Origin: an uncultured Methanobrevibacter sp.
GTDB taxonomy: Archaea; Methanobacteriota; Methanobacteria; Methanobacteriales; Methanobacteriaceae
Reading direction: 5' to 3'
Assembly: GCA_902782595.1 (NCBI GenBank)
Contig: CACZNW010000200.1
Span: forward strand, 1-25,813
DNA: 25,813 nt
The position numbers and the translations under genes are program-made. The notes under the pieces were generated by a model that was not told the DNA's origin, searched no databases, and saw nothing but the letters and a program-made list of their open reading frames with translations. Positions within the stretch are counted from its first letter, which is position 1, and every line of letters starts with the position of its first letter. Shown piece by piece: positions 15,591-22,681 of this stretch.

Positions 15591-15627
15591 ACGAACTATT
15601 TTATTTTAATTTAAACGAACAGTTCGT
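15591..15627. promoter_or_regulatory. Candidate MsvR operator upstream of the regulator gene
   Basis: ACGAACAGTTCGT at 15615-15627 is a perfect 13-base palindrome around a central A. An additional half-site ACGAAC lies at 15591-15596, exactly 24 bases upstream of the same hexamer. The palindrome stands about 135 bases before the regulator ATG and about 55 bases before a likely TATA box (ACATATAATT near 15685). A near copy lies at the fprA promoter. Confidence 0.55.
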
Positions 15628-15761
15628 ATTCTTTTTATTTTAATTTTTATCATTGTTCACTTTCATGGAAATTTTATTATACAAACATATAATTTTTAAT
15701 TTTTAGTTATATTTATTAACCAATAATTTTAAATAACATTATATCTATTGGAGGACAGCAA

Positions 15762-16532
15762 ATGAGCGAACAAAAACCGATTCAAATTTTTTCAAATTCA
15801 GATGTGGACATTGGAGTCAATGTGGTCAAAAGCCCGGTAAAACTGACTATTCTTGAAATGTTAAGAGACAGCGACATGGAATTTGATGAAATTGTAAACA
15901 ACACAGGAAAATCAAAATCAACAGTATCAGTACACTTAAAAAGCTTAAGGGAAAGCGGAATAATTTCATACAGGCTCAATCCTGAAGACAACAGGAAAAA
16001 AATCTTTTTTATAACTTCAAAATATTTGGGTTCGGTTGATTTGCGCGAATCAAAGGAAATCAAGGAAACCAAATCCGATTACATAACCAAAAACATTATA
16101 GAAAACGATGAGGAATTTTCAACATTGCTATTCCATACGCTGAAATCCATGCTTATTCAGGAAGGGGTAAACATAGACCCTATTCTGCAGTCCACGGGAA
16201 ACAGCATCGGAAAATCCATTTTTGAAATCCTCTACGATGATGATCTGGATATTTTCATGAAAAACATTGCCGATTTTTGGCAGAGAAAAGGCCTGGGTAG
16301 ATTAACCTTTGAAATCGGTCAGTTAATTAAAATCACAACTTATGACTGTTTTGAATGCAAATCACTTCCAAAAACCGGAAAACCAGCATGTTTTTTGGAT
16401 ACTGGAATATTTGAAGGTTTATTTAGCGAATTCTTTAACATGCCAGTCAGTGTCATTGAAACTCAATGCTATACGATGGGTGATGAGAGGTGTGTGTTTG
16501 AGATAGAACCCCAACACATCAGGTCATACTAG
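15762..16532 (+). CDS. msvR: MsvR-like redox-responsive transcription regulator (ArsR-type HTH + V4R domain)
   Basis: The N-terminal ~85 residues form an ArsR/MarR-type winged helix (VVKSPVKLTILEMLRD, then KSKSTVSVHLKSLRESGII). From about residue 110 to the end is a V4R domain, with YDCFECKSLP, GKPACFLDTGIFEGL and the terminal CYTMGDERCVFEI. Five cysteines (196, 199, 210, 236, 244) cluster in the V4R part, in keeping with the thiol-based redox sensing known for MsvR of methanogens. MsvR of Methanothermobacter controls itself and the neighbouring fpaA oxidative-stress operon; here fprA lies 2 kb away, divergent, with a matching palindrome. GGAGG precedes the ATG. The 3' end overlaps cbiL by a few bases. 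Confidence 0.85.
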   Translation: MSEQKPIQIFSNSDVDIGVNVVKSPVKLTILEMLRDSDMEFDEIVNNTGKSKSTVSVHLKSLRESGIISYRLNPEDNRKKIFFITSKYLGSVDLRESKEIKETKSDYITKNIIENDEEFSTLLFHTLKSMLIQEGVNIDPILQSTGNSIGKSIFEILYDDDLDIFMKNIADFWQRKGLGRLTFEIGQLIKITTYDCFECKSLPKTGKPACFLDTGIFEGLFSEFFNMPVSVIETQCYTMGDERCVFEIEPQHIRSY

Positions 16533-17233
16533 TCATCATTGAATTTTATAACGGTGGTTGTCAGGTAAGGTTTTTCATTGGAAAAGCCTTCAATTATCTT
16601 TTCATTTTCACGTGTACAGTTTTGGACGGAGTAAATCTCTTTTGGCCTATTTTTTTCTTCGATTGTGGATTCCAGCTGAGATGTGTTTCTTGATGCCTTC
16701 ATAAGTACTATCGAATCACTGTATTCCAGGACCTCTTCCAGTCTGTCATCAATTTTAGGAACAATAGTTAGAATATCGTTCTGCTCAACCAGTGCTTCGT
16801 TTTTGGCGGCCGCACATGCGGTAAATGATGTAATTCCCGGAATTGTTTCAATTTCATACCTGCCGATTAATCTTTTCTGCACATAGGAGTAGGTACTGAA
16901 AATTGAAGGGTCTCCAAGGGTGATAAATGCAACGTCCCTTCCGCTGTCGAGATATTGGGCAATCATTTCAGATGCGCTTGTCCAAATCTTTTCAAGTTCT
17001 TTTTTGTCTTCAATCATTGGAAATATAGGTTCCACAAGCATTAAACGTTTATAATCTTTTCTTTCTTCAAGAACAGGTCTTACGATAGATAATGCAATAC
17101 TTTCTTTTTCTTTTGAGGATTTTGGTGAAAATACTACCGGAACATTTTTTAAAACTTTGGCGGCTTTTAAAGTCAACAGTTCGCTGTCTCCAGGTCCAAC
17201 ACCAATTCCTATCAGTTTTCCTTTTTCAGCCAT
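16529..17233 (-). CDS. cbiL: Cobalt-factor II / precorrin-2 C20-methyltransferase
   Basis: CbiL methylates C-20 of cobalt-factor II with SAM in the anaerobic cobalamin pathway, which methanogens need for Mtr and other corrinoid proteins. The 234 residues have the tetrapyrrole methylase fold: GIGVGPGDSELLTLKA at the N-terminus, the FITLGDPSIFSTY loop, and IPGITSFTACAAA. GTGAT precedes two adjacent ATGs; I chose the second (17233) for spacing, while 17236 or GTG 17242 remain possible. No other cobalamin gene is nearby. Its TAG overlaps the stop of the msvR-like gene. The promoter contains a perfect 16-bp palindrome near the expected transcription start. Confidence 0.93.
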   Translation of the reverse strand: MAEKGKLIGIGVGPGDSELLTLKAAKVLKNVPVVFSPKSSKEKESIALSIVRPVLEERKDYKRLMLVEPIFPMIEDKKELEKIWTSASEMIAQYLDSGRDVAFITLGDPSIFSTYSYVQKRLIGRYEIETIPGITSFTACAAAKNEALVEQNDILTIVPKIDDRLEEVLEYSDSIVLMKASRNTSQLESTIEEKNRPKEIYSVQNCTRENEKIIEGFSNEKPYLTTTVIKFNDD

Positions 17234-17254
17234 CATAATCACTTTTACATTTTA

Positions 17255-17296
17255 ATTGCAATATTGCAATGTGTTTGTCTACTACTTATTTATAGT
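17255..17296. promoter_or_regulatory. Divergent cbiL / helicase promoter with 16-bp palindrome
   Basis: ATTGCAAT is followed directly by ATTGCAAT (17255-17270), a perfect 16-base palindrome. On the minus strand TATAAATAAG (17295-17286) is a TATA box placing the cbiL start within or beside that palindrome, an operator-like arrangement. The same AT block reads as TTTATAGT on the plus strand (17289-17296), about 27 bases before the helicase ATG at 17320, so both divergent genes may use one TATA region. Confidence 0.55.
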
Positions 17297-17319
17297 ACTA
17301 CTTTACTAATATATTTTTG

Positions 17320-19146
17320 ATGTCAAATTCTATGTTCTGTCCAAATTGTGGAATGTTAAAAAGTAATTGTGTTTGCGATAAACCGGAGAATAAGAAATCT
17401 GGAGGTCTTACTAATTTATTTAGTTTTTCCAAGCCTAGAAAATCATCCATTTTGGATGATGAGATTCCTGATGTATATTCAGTTGATGATTACCAGCAGG
17501 ATGAGGGAACCGCAGCATATCTTAAGGAAATTTATCCTAATATAGATGATGAAATAATTGTTAATTTCCCGTTTAAAGAACCGAGACTTGGGCAGCTGGA
17601 AATAATTCAGGATATAAACGATGCAATTAAAAAAGGATATAAATATATTATTCTGGAAGCCGGAACCGGAACAGGAAAATCCGCAATAGCAACAACACTT
17701 GCTAAAATGTATGAATCAGCATATATTCTGACAATGACCAAGCAGCTCCAGTCACAGTATTCCGACGAATTTTCCTTTCCGCTGGTTAAGGGAAGGGGAA
17801 ATTTCGCATGTCTGCATGAAAATCTCGAATCAACATGTGACATGGGCGCATGTAAAACGGCTCCCACTTCAAGCAAATTCTTCTGCCCGTACGGTGTTGC
17901 CAAAAATCCGTCACTGGATGCCGAGCTTGCTTTTGAAGATTCATTCGGAGGAACAGTATTTTACCAGTCACCCAATCATTGTCACTACTGGAATCAAAAG
18001 GCCAATGCAGTAAACTCTCCAATCACGCTGATGAATTATGATTATGCAATCGTTGAGCTGAATTATGTCAAGCATTTTGGAACAAGATCCCTTCTGATTT
18101 TAGATGAGGCACACAACATTGAAAACAAGCTGATGTCTACAATGGAAGTCACACTCTACAACAGGACTCTTGAAAGGGATATAAGCAAAACAATGTCCAA
18201 GTCTATTTTAGATGATGGTGAACTTGAGGACTGGATAATGGAAGTGGATGCTATCAGAGAGGCCTATGATGAAATTGATTTAAAGGAGTTAAGCAAAAAC
18301 AAATCAGAAAGGATTAAATCAACCATCTTAAGACTTAAAACCCTTAAAAAGAATCTGGAAAAGGAACCGAAAAACTGGGTTATTGACACGGACGAAACCA
18401 GTGTTGTATTTAAACCTTTAAGGGTTCATCATTATGCCAAAAACAACCTGCTGAAATATGGGGATGTTGTCATTTTCATGAGCGCAACAATTCTCTCCCA
18501 TAAGATGTTTTCAAAATGGCTGGGACTGAATCCGAATGAAGTTTATCACATCAAAGTGGACAGTCCGTTTTCCAAGGAAAAAAGGCCTATTATCCTTAAT
18601 CTTGCCGGTAAAATGTCAGCAAATAGGATTAAAAACACTGCACCGAAAACCATTCCAATACTGCAGGAAATACTCAAAAAACATGAAGGGGACAAGGGTT
18701 TAATTCACACCCACAGTTATAAGTGCCAGCAATATATTACCAATAACCTGTACAATTCACGTCTGGTTTCCCACACATCAAAAAACAGGGAACAGGTCTT
18801 GAATTTCTTTGAAAAAGACGACAATCCACTGGTTCTGGTTTCTCCATCCATGAGTGAAGGTGTGGATCTGCCATATGACAAGTGCAGATTCCAGGTTATC
18901 TATAAAATACCGTTTCCCTATCTCGGTGACAAGCAGGTTAACATGAGAATGAAACGGGATAAAAAATGGTATGCCTATAAAACCGTAATGACATTAATGC
19001 AAGCATACGGTCGTGGAATGAGGGCAGAGGATGATTCCTGTTACACTTATATCATTGACAGTGATATCAACATGCTGTTTAAAAGCCCTATGTATCGCTC
19101 ACTGATTCCGGACTTTTTTAAAGAAGCAGTTGTAAGATTAAAATAA
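17320..19146 (+). CDS. XPD/DinG-type Fe-S DNA helicase with N-terminal zinc ribbon
   Basis: This superfamily 2 helicase has 608 residues. A short zinc-ribbon-like head (C7, C10, C17, C19) precedes a linker. The helicase core has Walker A AGTGTGKS (114-121), cysteines C164, C173, C178, C189 and C221 in the Fe-S insertion region (four of them likely ligands), DEAH at 262-265 in LLILDEAHNIE, and motif VI near QAYGRGMRAEDD. The role is probably DNA repair or genome maintenance, as for XPD/Rad3 relatives. There is no ribosome binding site, and a TATA block about 27 bases upstream suggests a leaderless mRNA starting at ATG 17320. Its stop is four bases from the 3' end of the convergent tRNA gene. 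Confidence 0.9.
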   Translation: MSNSMFCPNCGMLKSNCVCDKPENKKSGGLTNLFSFSKPRKSSILDDEIPDVYSVDDYQQDEGTAAYLKEIYPNIDDEIIVNFPFKEPRLGQLEIIQDINDAIKKGYKYIILEAGTGTGKSAIATTLAKMYESAYILTMTKQLQSQYSDEFSFPLVKGRGNFACLHENLESTCDMGACKTAPTSSKFFCPYGVAKNPSLDAELAFEDSFGGTVFYQSPNHCHYWNQKANAVNSPITLMNYDYAIVELNYVKHFGTRSLLILDEAHNIENKLMSTMEVTLYNRTLERDISKTMSKSILDDGELEDWIMEVDAIREAYDEIDLKELSKNKSERIKSTILRLKTLKKNLEKEPKNWVIDTDETSVVFKPLRVHHYAKNNLLKYGDVVIFMSATILSHKMFSKWLGLNPNEVYHIKVDSPFSKEKRPIILNLAGKMSANRIKNTAPKTIPILQEILKKHEGDKGLIHTHSYKCQQYITNNLYNSRLVSHTSKNREQVLNFFEKDDNPLVLVSPSMSEGVDLPYDKCRFQVIYKIPFPYLGDKQVNMRMKRDKKWYAYKTVMTLMQAYGRGMRAEDDSCYTYIIDSDINMLFKSPMYRSLIPDFFKEAVVRLK

Positions 19147-19150
19147 TTAG

Positions 19151-19224
19151 CGGACCTGGAGGGATTTGAACCCTCGATCTTGGGATCCGAAGTCCCACGT
19201 CATTCCTAACTAGACCACAGGCCC
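19151..19224 (-). tRNA. tRNA-Arg (anticodon UCG)
   Basis: Read on the minus strand, GGGCCTG (19224-19218) pairs with CAGGTCC (one G-U) to form the acceptor stem, followed by discriminator G at 19151. The anticodon stem TGGGA/TCCCA encloses loop CTTCGGA, giving anticodon TCG. The T arm is GAGGG-TTCAAAT-CCCTC. CCA is not encoded and no intron is seen. The 5' end is 10 bases after the stop of the membrane-protein gene, and no clear TATA box lies at -26, so it may be processed from the operon transcript. Confidence 0.95.
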
Positions 19225-19234
19225 TATTTAAAAC

Positions 19235-20200
19235 TTATTTTTCTTTTGAATCAACTGAAATAATCGGGATGTCATCTATGTCTTCTACTTCAGCATAAAT
19301 GTCATCAATGGATTCACTTTCAAGCTTTGCTTTTTCATATTCCATTTCTTCAATCTCTTCAGGGGATAAATCTTTCTTCGCAGTGGATTTTTCTTTAGCA
19401 TGAGAAAGATTTTCATCTTTGTCGAAAGATTTTTTATTTTTTTTAGAAGAAGCAGGTTTTAAATCCTCTTTAGCGAATTCACCTATCTTGTAAGATTCTT
19501 TATCCAATGGAATATTACTTTTTGGTATGACTTTTGGGGATGGCTTATCCTGAGTGGTTTCAGTAGTTTCTTTTTTATCGTCATTAATTGAATCTATACT
19601 GTTTGTAATATTTTCAAACGGATTCTTAAAGTTGAATAATTTGTAAATTCCATAAATTAATAAAAATAATCCAATTATAAAGACAATAACAAACATAAAG
19701 TTTGTTTCACCGGCTACAACATTGTCTATAATCCTGTCAGTACGTGACTGGAAAATAAACCCTGAAATAATGAGCAGTATGACTCCCAAAATTGAACTCA
19801 CGATTGCAAGAACGGGTCTTCCTCGAATTTTAGCATTAATGGCATTGTCGAAGTTTTCACTGATTTCTCCTCCAAAGTCATCATCCAAATCCTCACCTTC
19901 ATCTTTAGAGTCATCATCAATATTTTCAGGTTTCGGAGTTTTAATGATATAATCTTCATCGATAGGGTTTTCTTCTAAATTAACGGCATGTGAATCTTCA
20001 TCACCTGGACGGTAGATGTATTCATCATCAATTTCCAATTCTTCATAATAATAATCATTGTCTTCGTTAAGATATTCAATTAACTCACTGTCTTCTTCAA
20101 GACCATCATATTCAGAGTCAATATCATCATCATCTTTGACATTATCAATCATGTCTTTTAAATTGGAAATCCTGTACTCCTTGTCTTTAGAATCTTTCAT
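19235..20200 (-). CDS. Acidic two-pass membrane protein of unknown function
   Basis: The 321 residues divide into three parts. Residues 1-120 are extremely acidic, with runs of Asp and Glu and several tyrosines (DNDYYYEELEIDDEYIY). Two hydrophobic helices follow, at about 130-150 and 167-187, separated by a short charged loop. The C-terminal ~130 residues are low-complexity, with Lys/Ser-rich stretches and then acidic ones. No signal peptide is present and both tails probably face the same side. No family is recognised. I chose ATG 20200, which follows GAGGT after the tfs stop; the longer frame would overlap tfs. It is the last protein gene of the csl4-rpoL-tfs cluster. Confidence 0.75.
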   Translation of the reverse strand: MKDSKDKEYRISNLKDMIDNVKDDDDIDSEYDGLEEDSELIEYLNEDNDYYYEELEIDDEYIYRPGDEDSHAVNLEENPIDEDYIIKTPKPENIDDDSKDEGEDLDDDFGGEISENFDNAINAKIRGRPVLAIVSSILGVILLIISGFIFQSRTDRIIDNVVAGETNFMFVIVFIIGLFLLIYGIYKLFNFKNPFENITNSIDSINDDKKETTETTQDKPSPKVIPKSNIPLDKESYKIGEFAKEDLKPASSKKNKKSFDKDENLSHAKEKSTAKKDLSPEEIEEMEYEKAKLESESIDDIYAEVEDIDDIPIISVDSKEK

Positions 20201-20211
20201 AAGAAAACCTC

Positions 20212-20532
20212 TTAATCGTATTCTCTCCATTTATGTTTACATTTTTTACATGTGAAAAAACGTGTAGGAGCTTCATCAGCGCTACGGGTTTGCTTTAATT
20301 CATAAGTAGCTTTATCATGTCCACATTTTGGACATATTTCGGTAACGCCTGGACCTAAATCCACATCTTCTCCAAGCATCTTAACGGTATCTTCAGATTC
20401 ATGCTCTCCAATTGAAATACCTTCATAATCTGCAGTATTGGTATTTGCATCTGAGTGTCCGCATGAATTGCAGGTTAAAATACCATCTTCATCCGGCATC
20501 ATCATTGATCCGCATTCAGGACAAAATTCCAT
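20212..20532 (-). CDS. tfs: Transcription factor S (TFS), RNA polymerase cleavage factor
   Basis: TFS rescues backtracked archaeal RNA polymerase by stimulating transcript cleavage, like TFIIS. The 106 residues contain an RPB9-like N-terminal zinc ribbon (C4, C7, C21, C24) and a TFIIS-like C-terminal ribbon (C67, C70, C95, C98) with the acidic dipeptide D86-E87 in RSADEAPTRFF that enters the polymerase active site. All key residues are present, so it should be active. Its start lies inside the end of the Nudix gene (17-base overlap), with GGAGG in that gene as ribosome binding site, which indicates coupled expression. Confidence 0.97.
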   Translation of the reverse strand: MEFCPECGSMMMPDEDGILTCNSCGHSDANTNTADYEGISIGEHESEDTVKMLGEDVDLGPGVTEICPKCGHDKATYELKQTRSADEAPTRFFTCKKCKHKWREYD

Positions 20533-20959
20533 TATTTTCCTCCATTTTTTTAGCTTTATTTAAACTGTCTTTTATTATTTTATCATGGTCAAAGGCAAGA
20601 TTAACAGTTTCTAATTGGTCCTGTGAAAAAACGTCTATATCTGCAGCGTCACTATCGGCCTTTTTTGTATTCAAATCTCCTTTTGCGGTGAACACAACAG
20701 TAACAGTATGGCCTCTTGGGTCACGGTCGGGAGATGAGTAAACATTGACAAGCTCTTTAAGTTCAACGTCAATACTTGTTTCTTCTTTTGCTTCTCTTAC
20801 TGCTGCAGTTTCTACACTTTCACCATATTCAACAAATCCTCCAGGTAATGCCCAACAGCCTTTAAAAGGTTCATTTTTCCTCTGTATCAGGATGAAATTA
20901 AAATCATCATCATAAATAAAGATGTCTACTGTCAGTGAAGGAATTTTATAATCTGCCAT
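20516..20959 (-). CDS. Nudix hydrolase
   Basis: The 147 residues carry a Nudix box at 41-63 (GFVEYGESVETAAVREAKEE), with the metal-binding REAxEE helix intact. The glycine normally two residues after EE is serine (EETSI), a modest departure. The segment CWALPGGFVEYGES with DPRGHTVTVVF resembles ADP-ribose or nucleotide-sugar pyrophosphatases, but the substrate cannot be fixed from sequence. It lies 13 bases after rpoL, with GTGAT before the ATG, and overlaps tfs at its 3' end. Confidence 0.92.
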   Translation of the reverse strand: MADYKIPSLTVDIFIYDDDFNFILIQRKNEPFKGCWALPGGFVEYGESVETAAVREAKEETSIDVELKELVNVYSSPDRDPRGHTVTVVFTAKGDLNTKKADSDAADIDVFSQDQLETVNLAFDHDKIIKDSLNKAKKMEENNGILS

Positions 20960-20972
20960 TTAATCACGTTAA

Positions 20973-21251
20973 TTATAAAGCATCATCAATAAGTTGTTTA
21001 AATTCTGAACTTTCTTTTTGCAGTTCTTGTGCTGCTTTTTTCAATACTTTTCTAGGTCTTTTTCCTCTTTTGGTTTTAATAGTCATCTGTGGCTTTCCTG
21101 TAAGAGGATGATCGATATTGTAAACGGCATACTCAACATCAGGATCCTGCATTAAGATATGTCTTAAAGCATTGAAAACTCCATGACTTTCATCTTTTAC
21201 TTCAAATGTGAGTTCTAAAGTTTTATCTTCAATAATTTCAAAATTTTCCAT
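20973..21251 (-). CDS. rpoL: DNA-directed RNA polymerase subunit L (Rpb11 homologue)
   Basis: RpoL pairs with RpoD (Rpb3 homologue) in the assembly platform of archaeal RNA polymerase. The 92 residues are full-length and show the core motif HGVFNALRHILMQDPDVEYAVY and then HPLTGKPQMTIKT, both typical of Rpb11/AC19. It lies 15 bases downstream of csl4 and 13 upstream of the Nudix gene. The ribosome binding site is weak (AAGGTTTGAT), so translation may depend on the upstream gene. Confidence 0.97.
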   Translation of the reverse strand: MENFEIIEDKTLELTFEVKDESHGVFNALRHILMQDPDVEYAVYNIDHPLTGKPQMTIKTKRGKRPRKVLKKAAQELQKESSEFKQLIDDAL

Positions 21252-21266
21252 TTTATCAAACCTTAA

Positions 21267-21836
21267 TTAATCATTAACATAGTTTATAGAAACTTTACGT
21301 CTTTCTTTTTTATTACAGGTATTGCACTGAAGTTCATTTGCTTTATTTGTAGTATGCATATAATCTCTGCAGCGGGTGCACATTGCTTTTAGGACTCCAC
21401 ACTCATTATCTACAGTTCCCAAATCGACATTGTCTCCGGTTATCTTAACCACTTTTGCCTGGACAATGTCACCAATTCTAAAAGCATCTGATAATTTTTC
21501 CAAATAGTCTTTTTTAGCTTGTGAAATGTGGATAGCACCCATATAAGGCAGAGCCAGTGGTCTGCCATTATCTTTCATACATTCAATTTTTACATTTGCC
21601 CTTTGAGGTTTAATATCAGTTATCTGACCATAAACGATATCTCCCACCTTTAAAAGGGCAGGTTTTGCATCTGACACAACAGAAATAACCTTCTTTTTTT
21701 GATTAATTTTAACATTTCCAAGTACTGATGACTTAATGTCACCATTATCATCATAAGTACCTTCCCCTGGTAAATACTGTTCTATAATTCCTAATTTATC
21801 TCCAGGCATTACAATTTGCTCATTTTCTATACTCAT
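21267..21836 (-). CDS. csl4: Exosome RNA-binding protein Csl4
   Basis: Csl4 is a cap subunit of the archaeal RNA exosome that recruits substrates. The 189 residues begin with the family motif IVMPGDKLGIIEQYLPGEGTY, continue with a central S1-like RNA-binding domain (VGDIVYGQITDIKPQRANVKIE), and end with a zinc ribbon (CTRC with CNTC). GGTGG lies five bases before the ATG. It heads the cluster, so transcription start is probably in 21850-21900, where TATA-like sequences occur. Confidence 0.96.
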   Translation of the reverse strand: MSIENEQIVMPGDKLGIIEQYLPGEGTYDDNGDIKSSVLGNVKINQKKKVISVVSDAKPALLKVGDIVYGQITDIKPQRANVKIECMKDNGRPLALPYMGAIHISQAKKDYLEKLSDAFRIGDIVQAKVVKITGDNVDLGTVDNECGVLKAMCTRCRDYMHTTNKANELQCNTCNKKERRKVSINYVND

Positions 21837-21992
21837 TAAAATCCACCAAAAATATAAAAATTTCTTTAATATTATAAGTATATTGATGTTTATATTTAAA
21901 AGTATTCATATTTTAAAATGGATATTATTTTTTTAAGGAATTTATTTTTGTTTACCTTTAAATTAATATTATGTATTTAGGTAAAATATTTT

Positions 21993-22547
21993 GAAAAATT
22001 CTTAAGAGACAAAAACATTTCTAAAGTACATGTAAAGGCTATGAAATCGTCTTGAAGAAATATTCATCATCTCATGGTAAAAGCATCGATTGTATGATTG
22101 ATAAGGCATTAAATGATGAATCAGGCGGAATTGTAATTAAAAATAGGAAAATTAAAAACAGACTCCTTGATTTCAGAAGTAGTCTGATTAAAGTGACTTG
22201 TCATCAAACACCATCAACACCTATTTTTCAAAATCAAAACATTTTACGGACACTTTGAAATAGAACTGCCCTATATGCCATATATTAGAGATGCTAAAGA
22301 TTATGAAAGCAGTTATTTTGATTTACCCACCCGAATGCATATCCGGGAAGCTCTTGAAATAGTAAGTGCTGATTTAGAGGCACCGATACTGTTTATGTCT
22401 TCATCCGGAACGGCAAAGGCCAAAACATTAAGTTTAACTGTTGGTGACTTTATTCAGGCAACTGCTGGGTATTACAATGGAGGTGGAATCGGGGATGTTT
22501 TAAAAGCACTGGATAATAGAGAAGTTGTTCCAACATTCTATTTATAG
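21993..22547 (+). pseudogene. Decayed tyrosine recombinase (integrase) with three frameshifts and a lost C-terminus
   Basis: Three reading frames together give a continuous integrase N-terminal part. From 21993: EKFLRDKNISKVHV. From 22052: KKYSSSHGKSI through RKIKNRLLDFRSSLIK. From 22192: SDLSSNTINTYFSK. From 22230: KIKTFYGHFEIELPYMPYIR, then LEAPILFMSSSGTAKA, LSLTVGDFIQATAGYY and VVPTFYL before the stop. Each switch is a -1 shift, and the second and third fall in A-runs. The last block resembles the start of a tyrosine-recombinase catalytic domain. Everything after that, including the distal catalytic residues, is missing. It marks an old mobile-element insertion. Confidence 0.75.
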
Positions 22548-22578
22548 TAGTCTGCAAATTTAATTTTAAATTTTTCAT

Positions 22579-22598
22579 GTTTCTGAAGAAACTTTTTT
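22579..22598 (+). terminator. Hairpin and T-tract
   Basis: GTTTC (22579-22583) and GAAAC (22588-22592) enclose TGAA and are followed by six T. It stands 31 bases after the end of the integrase remnant and may be its former terminator. Confidence 0.5.
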
Positions 22599-22681
22599 GA
22601 CTTCTAAGTTCACATTAAGTTCAGGGCATTTTTAATTTTTGGCTTTATATATCATAGAAGTATCATTGCATATACATTTAA

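Noticed and set aside
19151..22547. tRNA-Arg as the attachment site of the decayed integrase
   Set aside because: About 2.8 kb of core transcription genes lie between them and no repeat of the tRNA 3' end was seen near the integrase.
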